Origin: Candidatus Thiodictyon syntrophicum
GTDB taxonomy: Bacteria > Pseudomonadota > Gammaproteobacteria > Chromatiales > Chromatiaceae
Direction: 5' to 3'
Assembly (NCBI RefSeq): GCF_002813775.1
Contig: NZ_CP020370.1
Span: 4,427,501 to 4,491,500, forward strand
Length of the DNA stretch: 64,000 bases
The notes under the pieces were generated by a model. It was given only the letters and a program-made list of their open reading frames with translations, ran no database searches and was not told where the DNA came from. This document shows, piece after piece, positions 45,794 through 56,100 of this stretch. How positions within the stretch are numbered: position 1 is the first letter of the stretch; every line of letters begins with the position of its first letter. A program made the position numbers and the translations under genes.

Positions 45794-46771
45794 ATGGACC
45801 GCTGCCCGAACTGCCGGGCCCGCCGCGAGGACGGGGAGACCTGTCGCCGCTGCGGCATGGAGCTGGCGCCCCTGCTCGCGCTGGAGCAGGCCGGCGATGA
45901 ACTGATCAGGCGCGCCCTGGGCCAAGTCGCCGGGGGCGAGGTGCCCGCGGCGGTCCGGGCCCTGGAGGAGGCCCGCACACTCCACCCGGACCCCTTCATC
46001 GACCGCCTGTTGGGGTTTGCGCAGACAGTCCAGGACCAGCCGCCGCGCGCCGACGCGGACCGCGGCCGGTGGGCGCAGGTCAATGGCCACCCGCTCTATT
46101 ACCTGCGCGCCGGGACCGGCGCGCCGGTGCTGCTCCTGCACGGGGGGGGCGACTCGGGCGAGCACGCCTTCGCCAATCAGATCGAGGCACTGATCGCCGC
46201 CGGTCACGAGGTCATAGCCCCCGACCAGGTCGGCCAGGGCCGCACCCCGGACCTGCCGGGGCCGCTCTCCTACACGGCGATGATGCAGGACACCGCCGCC
46301 CTGCTGGAGCAGTTGCGTCTCCCGCCCAGCGCCGTCGTGGGCTTCAGCGACGGCGGCATCCTGGGCCTGATGCTCGCCGCCCGCTATCCGGAACTGGTCG
46401 AGCGCCTGGCCGTGAGCGGCGTCAACCTCTCACCCGCCGGCCTGCCACAGGACCACCTGGACGCACTCCAGGCCGACAGCGACGCGGCCGGTCCCGCGGC
46501 GCGCGAAGAGTTGGGGGCCAAGCTGCGCAAACTCTGGCTGCACTCCCCCACCGCGGACGAATTGAGCCCCGCCCTGCTCGCCGCGATCCGCCACCCGGTG
46601 CTGGTGATGGCCGGCGACCAGGACCTGGTCCGGCTCGAGCACACCCTGGTCATCTACCAGACCCTGCCCAGAGCGCAGCTCTTCATCCTGCCGGATACCG
46701 GGCACGGGACCTTCGACACCCGGGCGGGCCTGGTCAATCCGGTGTTACTCCAATTCCTGGCGCGGTCGTAG
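45794..46771 (+). CDS. Alpha/beta hydrolase with an N-terminal zinc ribbon
   Basis: 325 residues. An N-terminal zinc ribbon (CPNCRARREDGETCRRCG) and a short helical TPR-like segment (to about residue 80) precede an alpha/beta hydrolase domain: oxyanion region LLLHGGGDSG, nucleophile elbow VVGFSDGG, acid in VMAGDQDLV and histidine in PDTGHGTFD. The catalytic triad is therefore complete. Substrate unknown. The zinc-ribbon fusion and the 5-bp spacing to an Hsp70 gene suggest the two proteins act together, perhaps in protein handling; that is inference. Confidence 0.87.
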   Translation: MDRCPNCRARREDGETCRRCGMELAPLLALEQAGDELIRRALGQVAGGEVPAAVRALEEARTLHPDPFIDRLLGFAQTVQDQPPRADADRGRWAQVNGHPLYYLRAGTGAPVLLLHGGGDSGEHAFANQIEALIAAGHEVIAPDQVGQGRTPDLPGPLSYTAMMQDTAALLEQLRLPPSAVVGFSDGGILGLMLAARYPELVERLAVSGVNLSPAGLPQDHLDALQADSDAAGPAAREELGAKLRKLWLHSPTADELSPALLAAIRHPVLVMAGDQDLVRLEHTLVIYQTLPRAQLFILPDTGHGTFDTRAGLVNPVLLQFLARS

Positions 46772-46995
46772 GGTCCGCTGTGCGGACCGGCGGCGGCCGT
46801 AGGAACTCCGGATAACTTTGCACCCACACAACAGACCGGAGGTCGAGGCTTCAGCCAGATGCGGCGCCGCTGTCCGCTAAAGCGTCGGCCTCCGGTCGAA
46901 TCGCCCCGGCCATCGTCGGTCGAGCCTCCCGGGCCGGATGGGGCATGCGCCCCGTCCGAAACCGGGCTGGACGGGGCATTCGCCCCGTCCGAAAC
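46768..46995. repeat. REP family 1 single unit and family 3 hairpin pair
   Basis: A TAGGGTCCGCTGTGCGGACC unit (46768-46788) is followed by two direct copies of a hairpin unit, GGATGGGGCATGCGCCCCGT (46936-46962) and GGACGGGGCATTCGCCCCGT (46969-46995), each followed by CCGAAAC. The second unit forms a perfect GGACGGGGC/GCCCCGTCC stem and might act as a terminator between convergent genes. A relative lies at 53031-53064. Confidence 0.8.
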
Positions 46996-47027
46996 GTTTT
47001 CTCGCTCCCAAGCAAAACGGCCTGGTG

Positions 47028-47438
47028 TTACTTGACGCCCTTGACGACCAGCTCGCTGGTGACGGATTTCACCTGGTTGACGCGAGCGGCGAGCGCAGTA
47101 GCCCGCTCGATGCTCTGCGGTGAATCCACCTCGCCGCTGAGCCGGACCACACCGTCGGTGGTGGTCACATGGATCTGCAAGACCTTAAGCAGTGGATCAC
47201 CCAGTATCTCCGCCTTGATCTTGGCGGTGATCGCGGCGTCGTCCAGATAGTCTCCGGTCTTGGCGGCCTTCTCGCCGAGCGCCTCCTTGGCCTCCTGCAT
47301 CTTCGTTCCGGTCTTTTCAATCATCTGATCGATTGATTTCCCCGCATCCTCGGCGGTTGCCGCCTGTACCAATCCAGCCACTGCCAACATCAGGGCCGGG
47401 AAGCCGACGCTCGCAAGCCGTCTGTGAAATAGATTCAT
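47028..47438 (-). CDS. Exported BON-domain protein
   Basis: 136 residues from the ATG at 47438, which has AGGAG at a good distance. A signal peptide (LASVGFPALMLAVAGLVQA) precedes a helical spacer and one BON domain (DDAAITAKIKAEILGDP, HVTTTDGVVRLSGEVDSP, QVKSVTSELVVKGVK). BON domains bind membranes or phospholipid and occur in OsmY/DolP-like periplasmic stress proteins. Upstream on the same strand lie a 24-residue peptide and a membrane protein, a stress-type grouping. Confidence 0.9.
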   Translation of the reverse strand: MNLFHRRLASVGFPALMLAVAGLVQAATAEDAGKSIDQMIEKTGTKMQEAKEALGEKAAKTGDYLDDAAITAKIKAEILGDPLLKVLQIHVTTTDGVVRLSGEVDSPQSIERATALAARVNQVKSVTSELVVKGVK

Positions 47439-47599
47439 CTTCAATCTCCTCTCGTGTTGTGTGTTTGCCTGTCAGAAAATCCGAATCACCCATCAGCAAC
47501 GGCGCTTGATTCGGTGGACTGCGCCAGCGCTTGTCCACCCTAGGGCTGCAATCTCAATCAAGGCGCAGGAGTACGACGGGCGAGGGCCGGTGCGTGCAG

Positions 47600-47674
47600 C
47601 TACCTCATGAACAGCGCGATCAGAATGATGATCGGAATGGGGACGCCAAGGAACCACAGGAGCAACGAGCGCAT
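47600..47674 (-). CDS. 24-residue hydrophobic peptide
   Basis: ATG at 47674 preceded by GGAG; the product MRSLLLWFLGVPIPIIILIA-LFMR is almost entirely a single transmembrane helix with a Pro-Ile-Pro kink and basic ends. I recall similar short peptides annotated as hypothetical in proteobacteria beside BON/CsbD-type stress genes; I cannot confirm this here. Lies between the BON gene and the four-helix membrane protein gene, all on the minus strand. It may be structural or regulatory at the membrane. Confidence 0.68.
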   Translation of the reverse strand: MRSLLLWFLGVPIPIIILIALFMR

Positions 47675-47689
47675 GATAATCTCCGCGGG

Positions 47690-48658
47690 TTAAATTGCAG
47701 GCGGCGGTGAGAAGTCACGCTGCCGTCCGCCGTAGATGGCCACCAGGCTGGCACAGAAGGCCCCGGCGAGCAGCGAGACGAAGAGCCACAGTGAGGCATC
47801 GGCGGTCGCTTTGCGCGCCGTATCGGCAGCCTCTGTTGCCGTGGTTTGCGCCTCCCGCAACGTCGCCTGCAGGCGCGCGAAGGCTTCGGTGACCCGCTGC
47901 TCGGCGGCGGCTTGCGTCAGGCCGGTGCGCAGCGCGACGACCTGACCGACATAGCGAGTGTCTTGCTCCGGCATAGTCCCCGCCCGGATGTCATTGATGA
48001 AGATGCGGGCCACTTCCGCCGCGGGTTGCTCCGCGGCACTGGCTGCCAGGGCATCACGTCGGTCGGGCACAGCGGCGGCAGGCGCTGCGTTCAGGTCCTT
48101 GCGGAACAGGGAATCGACGAAATAGCCCATTGGACCACCCTCGCGGTCGGACTCTGCCATCGTGGTCGCTGCGACTGCCGTACCGGCGTCCTGCGCGGCG
48201 CCGACTTGAATGCCACTGCCGACGATGGACGTAATGACGGAAGCCAGTAGCGCGGCGGTCGCCAGCGAGGCGATGGCCCAGGCCAGAAAGCCATGCGCGG
48301 TGTCGCGGAAATAGACCTCGTCCGCCGGGACCGCGATCCAGCGCGTTCTCAGCCGGCCGGCAAGATAGCCGCCCAGCGCGGAAGCAAGGATCTGCGTGAA
48401 GATCACCCACAGGATGGTGGAGACACCGAAGGTATTCGCGCTGATCCCCCGATTCATCCAGGGCGACACCGCGGACAAACCCAGACCGGTTCCCAAGATC
48501 AACAGGATCAGCGACAGCGCGGCGGCCGCCGCGGCACCGGCCAGGATGGCGCCCCAGGCCACGGCGCTGGCGCCGGCTTGCAGGGCATCCGGTTCGACAC
48601 CGGGCGCGAGGCGTCCATTTTCAAATCGATTGAGGACGACGGCTTGCGAGCTGGGCAT
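47690..48658 (-). CDS. Multi-pass membrane protein, function unknown
   Basis: 322 residues with four hydrophobic helices: AVAWGAILAGAAAAAALSLI, GVSTILWVIFTQILASALGG, GFLAWAIASLATAALLASVI, and a C-terminal LWLFVSLLAGAFCASLVAIY. A long soluble loop between helices three and four (about residues 160-285) is helical and charged, with repeated EA/TA residues (ATLREAQTTATEAADTARKA), plausibly a coiled coil in the periplasm. The ATG at 48658 is followed by a short polar leader. It is 16 bp upstream of the 24-residue peptide, suggesting cotranscription. Confidence 0.75.
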   Translation of the reverse strand: MPSSQAVVLNRFENGRLAPGVEPDALQAGASAVAWGAILAGAAAAAALSLILLILGTGLGLSAVSPWMNRGISANTFGVSTILWVIFTQILASALGGYLAGRLRTRWIAVPADEVYFRDTAHGFLAWAIASLATAALLASVITSIVGSGIQVGAAQDAGTAVAATTMAESDREGGPMGYFVDSLFRKDLNAAPAAAVPDRRDALAASAAEQPAAEVARIFINDIRAGTMPEQDTRYVGQVVALRTGLTQAAAEQRVTEAFARLQATLREAQTTATEAADTARKATADASLWLFVSLLAGAFCASLVAIYGGRQRDFSPPPAI

Positions 48659-48849
48659 GGTGAATCCTCGTGGTGATGACTATCGCAAGTGGAGAGCATG
48701 GAACCGGGGCCGCCGCGCATCTGTACGCCAGGGCACATAGCGGCAAGGATCTTCTGTTCGCTGCACAGTGTCGGCGCTTCCAGACCTAACGGTGCCCGGC
48801 CGCTGCTGCAAACGGTGCCTGTGCCCCTCTCCTACCACTGTCGGTAGTG

Positions 48850-49167
48850 CTAAAAGGCAACGCAAACACCTACCTGCCCCGACTCACCCGCATCTACCCG
48901 CACGACTCGCCCATCCACGACCCGCCCCTCGCGCCAGGCATCGGGCTTGGCGGCAGCGTCGGCTGGAGCAGCGGGTAACACGAGGGCAAAGCTGATTGGT
49001 TGATCCACCACCATCCGGCGATTCGTCTCGAAATACGCGCCCGAACCACTGATGTTGCGCGTGATGGCGTCGCAGTCAGCCAGCAGGACCGGATAGCGCA
49101 GCGGGCGGCGCACGGCGCAACGACGGTTATCGACGGCAAGCAGGGTCTTGGAAGTGGTGGGTATCAT
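48850..49167 (-). CDS. PilZ-domain protein (cyclic di-GMP receptor type)
   Basis: 105 residues, a stand-alone PilZ domain: an RRPLRYPVLL region supplies the RxxxR-type ligand-binding arginines, TRNISGSGAYFETNRRM matches the (D/N)xSxxG motif, and GRVVRVDAGESGQVGVCVAF closes the barrel. Probably a cyclic di-GMP effector, a possible target of the diguanylate cyclase at 16.7 kb, although that link is inferred. Stands alone on the minus strand with gaps of about 190 bp (downstream) and 380 bp (upstream). Confidence 0.82.
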   Translation of the reverse strand: MIPTTSKTLLAVDNRRCAVRRPLRYPVLLADCDAITRNISGSGAYFETNRRMVVDQPISFALVLPAAPADAAAKPDAWREGRVVDGRVVRVDAGESGQVGVCVAF

Positions 49168-49345
49168 GACTTGGCGCTCGGGAATTCATGGATCAGGTAC
49201 GGTAGGCCGGGCAGCGTGCGGCGGTCTGTTCGCTGAGCCACGCAGGGCAGTGGGTCGCCGCGCAGTGCCTTGAGATACCACTTATCGATGGAAGCCGGCG
49301 GCTCGCGCCGGCTTGGAGGGGGATCGGAACTGATGTGGTGACCGC

Positions 49346-49417
49346 GATCCCGGGTACGCTGTCGTTGTCGTTGTCGTAATCGAATAATCCGACCACGATT
49401 ACGACAACGACAACGAC
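49346..49417. repeat. Palindromic GTCGTT/GATTAC element, copy B
   Basis: Reverse complement of the element at 4461-4554, including the GATCCCGGGTACGCTG end, but with only one GATTAC unit per arm. The exact match of the spacer shows common descent and variation in the hexamer count. It is followed at 49448-49468 by a family-1 REP unit. Confidence 0.8.
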
Positions 49418-49547
49418 GCCCGGTCCGTGAGAACGTCCGGTAGGGCCGTAGGGTCCGCTGTGCGGACCAGCAACCTCGCGGCAAGCAAGTCGGCAGAGTC
49501 ACCAATGCCCCGCCCGCCCAGACCCCACTCAGCGCCGCCGATGTAAC

Positions 49548-50521
<974 letters not shown>

Positions 50522-50525
<4 letters not shown>

Positions 50526-52396
50526 TAGTCGTCCTCCTCTTCGGCGGTCGCGGGGGGGCCCGGCTCCGGCTCGGTCCAGGCGCGGTCCATCAGGGACCGC
50601 AGCTTCTCCACGGTCTGATCGTAGTTGCCTTCGGTGGCAACCAGTATCTGCCCCAGGACCTTCTCGGTCAGCCGCCGGGCGTGGGGAATGCGGTGGGTCT
50701 GCACAAAGGTCAGCAGGTGGTGCGGGGCCAGGCGCTCCAGTTCGTCCAGCAGTTGAAACACGGTCTCCTCCAGACGCAGTTCCAACAGGCCCTGTCGGCG
50801 CACCGACTCGCGAAACCCGGGCGGTTTCTCCACCACGAAGGAGATACCGACCAACAGGAACTGGCCCTCGTCCAGCAGGCCCGCAAGGCGGTGGTCGAGC
50901 CATTGGAGATACTGGCGCAGACGCCCCGGATCGATCAGGCGCTTGCCCAGGACCGGCTGATGGCGCAGATAGACCAGCACCCGCGCGCCATAGCCGCCCT
51001 CCGCGCGCTGCCGGATGCGCGCCGGGACCTCGTCCAGCCCCTGGACACCGAAGGCCTCACAGAGCATATCCTCAAAAGAACGTGCCGGGTCCGCCAGGTC
51101 ATCGGGCCAGCGCGGCGCGATCTCCAGCAGTCGGGCGCTGTCCAGGTCCTCACGCAGTTGCACGTTCAGCCGGGTGTGGAACAGGTCCACGCCCTCCCCC
51201 GCCCGCCCGTACCAGACGAAGGCATGACAGCGCGGACGCCCCTCGCGCACCATGCGGCGCGCCTCGCCGGCCACCGTGTGGTATTGGCTCACGCGGTCGA
51301 TCTTCAGATGCCAATAGGGGTCGTGGTCGGCCGCCAGGCGGACCCCGGGGGGCTCCGAATGCCAGGTGCCGTAGCCCGCGTGCAGCACCGGGGTCATCCA
51401 GCGGGCATCCGCCAGCGACAGGTCCGGGCCGCTGCGCCGGGCATAGAGGGTCGCGAGCGCGCGGTGCGGGGACTCGCCCTTGAGCAGCAGGGCGTCCCAG
51501 AGGGCCAGGGCCTGACCGCGGGCGGCGGCGATCATCGCCACGGTGCGATTGGTGACCACGGCCGGGATGCAGCGGGCGAGTTGGCGCCCGGCCCCCAGCA
51601 GGCCGCCCGCGTCCCCCTGGCAGCAGTTGATATAGGCCAGGAGCGGCGGGGTCTCCAGGTTGCCGAGTACCTGCGCCAGATCGGCCACCGGGCGGTCGTC
51701 CCGGCGGCCTTGCGCATCGGCGAACACCAGCCGGGTGCTCTCCAGGCCAGTGGCCAATCCATGGCCGTAGTAGTAGACCAGTTCGGGGCGGAAGTCGCGG
51801 CACTGCGTCAGAAACGCCTCCCAGGTCCGCGCCACCTGCAACTGACGGCCCTGCCGCAGGGTCGGCAGCCCGGCGCTGAGCAGCGTCTCCAGTTCATCCA
51901 GATGGGCCGCCGCCTGGGTCGGCGAGACACCGCCGGGCTCGGGCATCACGAGCAGCAGCCGCGGCTGGGGCGGCAGCCGGACCTCCGCGCGGCGCGCGCC
52001 GGAGCCCAAGGCCACCGACCAGCCGTTGGCGCAGCAGAAGACCCCGTCCCGGTACAGCAGCGGCCAGGGGAGGCGCGTGATGTGCTCGTCGTCGGTGTCG
52101 ATCTGCAGGCGCGCCTCGTCGGCGTCGATGCGCTGGTCGCCGAAGACCTCCCGGTAGAGCCAGGAACCGATCTCCAATTGGCCGCGCTCGTCGAAAAACA
52201 GAGCCAGATCGGCGGGCTCGTAGTCCACCAGCGCCCGGACTAGGTCGCCCAGGGAGCGGGTCACGCCTTTGAGCGAAAGCAGTTGGGCTGAACCCAGGCG
52301 CATGTTGCCCAGGGTGCGGCTGAAAGGCTCGTCCGAACGGCGGACCAGTCCGGTCCAGCCGCCGTTGCGGGCGCGGATCTCCACGGTGATGTCCAT
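50522..52396 (-). CDS. CHAT-domain cysteine protease
   Basis: 624 residues from the ATG at 52396. A beta-rich N-terminal domain of about 100 residues (MDITVEIRARNGGWTGLV) precedes a CHAT peptidase with the catalytic histidine 212 in ELVYYYGHGLATG and a cysteine at 258/259 in LLAYINCCQGDAGG. The C-terminal 250 residues are helical, with no recognised fold (FHTRLNVQLREDLDSARLLE, a TRAF- or VMAP-like effector-adaptor role is possible). CHAT proteases act as effectors in bacterial immunity, cutting a protein partner when triggered. Coupled by overlap to the MoxR ATPase. Confidence 0.87.
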
Positions 52397-52611
52397 CGGT
52401 TCCCCTCGGTGTTGGTTTCCGTCGCTCAGGCAGGGTAATACAAGAGCGCGCGGCGCGCGTCAACCAGCGGTTTCCCCTGCTGCCCGCGCGGCGCGCGGCA
52501 ACCCGGGCCGGGCGCGTTGTCCTCTGGCTCCCACGCTCCTGCGTCCAGTTGGCCGACCGGACGCGGGGACGCCCGCTCGACACTCCCCTGCTTCCGCGTG
52601 GGAGCGAGAAG

Positions 52612-52864
52612 AGAGTTGCCGGTAGAGCCAGGAACCGATCTCCAATTGGCCGCGCTCGTCGAAGGCTTGGGCCAGGTCGTCGGTTTCGTAGTCCACCAGC
52701 ACCCTCACCAGGTTGCCCAGGGTGCGGGCCCCACCTTTGAGCGGAATCGCCTCGACAGGCCCGAGGCGCGGGGCGTCCAGGCTGCGCGTGAATGGCTCAT
52801 CCGAGCGGCGAACCAGACCGGTCCAGGCGCCGTCGCCGGTGCGAATCTCGACAGTGATCTCCAT
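52612..52864 (-). pseudogene. Truncated duplicate of the CHAT gene N-terminus
   Basis: From the ATG at 52864, MEITVEIRTGDGAWTGLVRR matches the CHAT protein start, with near-identity continuing through FDERGQLEIGSWLYRQL (about 84 residues). After 52614 homology ends and the frame runs into unrelated arginine-rich sequence (stop at 52460). Nucleotide identity is highest in the last part (AGCCAGGAACCGATCTCCAA), suggesting recent duplication or gene conversion. Confidence 0.85.
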
Positions 52865-53185
52865 TGGTCTCCCGGGGTTTAGTTGCGGTCGCGGAGGCAG
52901 GGTGATACAGGGGCGGCGGGTGCGCGTCAACCCGCGACTGAGGCCAATCCTGGCCGGAATGCCGCGTTCCCAGTCCGAAACGTCTTCTCCAGAGGCAACC
53001 GGCTCGCGGCACGAATCCGCAACGGAATAAAGGTTCGGGACCGGGCGAATGCCCCATCCCGCTCGAGCAGGAATCGACCACCAGGGTGAGATTGATCGGG
53101 CAATTATCATGCCTAGAATTATGTAAATACCAGTACAATAAGAAAAAAGAGGGGCGAAAAGGGAAAAATAGAAGAGGGAAAAGGG
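52865..53185. other. Intergenic, with a family-3 hairpin unit
   Basis: No gene. Contains at 53031-53064 a reverse relative of the GGATGGGGCATTCGCCC hairpin seen at 46936, and an AT-rich purine run (AAAAAAGAGGGGCGAAAAGG) just beyond the stop of the FGE gene. The hairpin may serve as terminator for the FGE gene. Confidence 0.55.
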
Positions 53186-56100
53186 TTATAAGTCCTGGGC
53201 GAGGCGGAAACCAAGATTGTCGAACCGGTACGACGGCGAGTACCCGCTCCGGTTGGCGGAACGCACCCACGCGGGCCTGCTGCTCCACGAGCCGCCGCGG
53301 AACACCCGGGGCAGTCCAGACTTGACATCATTATTGCTTATACAAACCTGCTCCTTCCCGTCATAGGAGGCGACATAGGCCGAGCAGGTCCATTCCCAGG
53401 CATTGCCCGCCAGATCGCAGAGCCCCCAGGCGTTGGCCTTGAAACTGCCGACCGGCAGCGTCTTGACAGAATAGACGCCGGTCTTGGCACTGCAGTTGTT
53501 GTAATCGCCAGTGCCGTTGTAGTTCGCCTGCTTGGTCGAGATGCAGTCGCCGGTGAAGAAGGGCTTGGTCGTCAGGGCACGGGCGGCATACTCCCACTGC
53601 GCCTCGGTAGGCAGCCGATAGGTCTTGCCGGTCTGCTCACTGAGCCATGTGGTATAGGCCCGGGCGTCGTTCCAACTCACGCAGACCACCGGGGAATCAT
53701 CCCCCTGCGCGAAACCGACCGCGCGCCAGGAGAACGCCTTGACTTGCTGCCAGGTGCCGTTCTTCCAACCATAGCAGCCGTCACCCCGCTCCGCCTCGGT
53801 GCGATAGCCCTTGCCCGCCTCGGCGAAGCGCCGGAACTCGGCCACCGTCACCTCATACTTGCCGATGGCGAACGGCTGCTTGATCTGCACCTGATGCTGC
53901 TCCTCGTCATCGTCGCGCTCGGGCTCGGGCTCGTCCTTTGGTGAGCCCATCAGGAAGCCCCCGTCCGGAATTCGGACCATCGCGGGTCCCTCGCCGCCGG
54001 ATTTCAGGGGATCGCGAAAGACTGCGAAGTCCACAACGACCGGCTCGAGCGCCACTTCAATGGGCTTGGATGACGTCTCCGGCCCCACGTCAAGCGCAAA
54101 GGACTGGGGCCGGCGATCGGCAGCCTCGACCCGCACCTGCCAGGCGCCGGAGTCCAGCATCACCGGCTCACCATGGCGGGCGGCGATAACCCGCCCCCCA
54201 CGCGCCAGCGCGATACGCGCGTCCTCGGGGTTGGTGTGGAAGACCACGGCGATCACCCACTGGGCGGGACGGATCAACACCACCGGTGCGCCACCGCCCC
54301 GTAGCGCCGTCTCGGCCCCAACGGCGGCGAGCAGGTCCGACTCGAGCACCGGCCCCGCCTCGTCGGGCTCCAGCAGCCGCAGGACAGGCGCATACGCCAG
54401 ATCCCAGGCGCCGGGCGCACCGGGCAGGATCAGCCAGGCCTGGAAACCCCGGTCGCCGGCGGAACGCCGCAGCGCCGCCCGGCCCGCGCCGTCGAGCATC
54501 GCGGCATCGCCGTAGATCAGCAGTTGGGCGTGACCCAGCCCGGGCCCCAGGTCCGCGGCGACTTGCCCCAGCGCGCCGTCCAGGGCCCGCGGGTCACGCG
54601 GGTCCGCGGTCAGCCGATAGACCCGGTCCACCGAGCCGCTGGCCAGCAGGCGGGACCCCAGCGCGTCGGCGGCGTCCGGCCTGCCCGGCGCCTGCACGGC
54701 CAGGGCGATGCTGAGCACCCGCCCCTCCGGGGCCAGGCTGCCGAGACGTTGGCGCCAGCCGGCGCGCGGGGGCGCGTCCGGCGCGATGTCATCGGGACAG
54801 TCCCGGCGCTCCAGCTCCAGCCCCGGGGCGCCCGCGGGTTCCCGGCAGGGCCGGGGGCGCTCGCCCCAACCGAGGGCCACCGTGAGTCGCTCGGTGGGGT
54901 CCGAAAGCTCCGCGACCGGATGGACGGTGCCGTTGGCGACCAGGGCCAGGCGGTATTCGCGCTCCGCATCCCAGGGGGCGGCGTCGATGTCGACCGGCAG
55001 ACCCGGCGCGGCGGCTCGCTCCCGCCAGGGCTCCCCGGGCAGTCGCTCCTCGATCAGGGTGTAGAGGTTGCCCGGCGGCTCCCCCTGGGCCTGCCAGTCC
55101 AGCGCGATCCGGTCCGGGCCGACCGGGTCCCGCGCCTTGAAGTACCCCAGTCCACCGGCACCCAGGGCCACCGCGGACAGGAGTCCGACGACCGCCCAGC
55201 GCCCTGGCCCCAAAGGTTGGCGCCGCACCCGCCCCAGCCGCAGCCGCAGCGGGTCGCCGGCGATGCCGGACAGCCAGGCGCGGGCGCGGGGGTCGCTGGG
55301 CTGGCCCAGGAGCGGCAGCCGGCGTTCGCCGAAGGGCGCGAGCGCGTCGCGCAGCCCGTCCCCCAGGCTGGTCTGCGCCAGCGCGGCCAGGCGCCGGGCG
55401 TGGGCGGGATTCTCCGGCTCGCCCTCCAGTGCCAGGCGTTCCCGGGCCAGTTCCCAGGCGAGGAGGCGCAGGCTGTCCGGGTCCGCGTCCGGGCGCGCCT
55501 GGTCGATCTGTGCGAGCAGGAACTCGATGACCGCCCGGCGCCGCGCCGGGTCCCAGCGTGCGGCGAGCCCCCGGCGCAGTGCCCCCTGGACCTCCAGCGA
55601 GAAGTGCAGACCGGCCACCGAGCGGCCGGTGCCGGGCAGCGTATGGAGCCGCTCGATGGCCGCCGCGGGCAGGTCCGGAAAGAACCGCTCGCGCAGCCGC
55701 TCGGCCAGGCCCGGGGGGATGGGCTGCACCAGGGCGCAGGTCTGGGCCCAGGGGAGCGCGTCGCCCAGAGACTGCTCCAGGTAGGCGGCGAGGCCGGGCG
55801 CGTCGAGGCCCAACTCGGCGCGGCGCGGCGGGCTCGGCAGCCCGGCGCGCACGCGCGGCCCCTGGTCCTGTTCCGCAAGCGCCCCGGCACCCTGCTCGCC
55901 GACCAGGGCCAGGACCGCCCCCAGCACCCCGCGCGGGGTCGCCGGGTACAGCGGGATGCCGGCGGCGGCCGGGACCTGCGTGAAGGCGTCCCAGGCGCGG
56001 GGTTCGCGCGGGTCCAGCCAGGCGAGCAGGGGCCAGTGGCGCAGGCGCTCCAGGACCAGCCGGCGCCGGGCCGGGTCGAGCCCGCGCGCGTCGCTGACGA

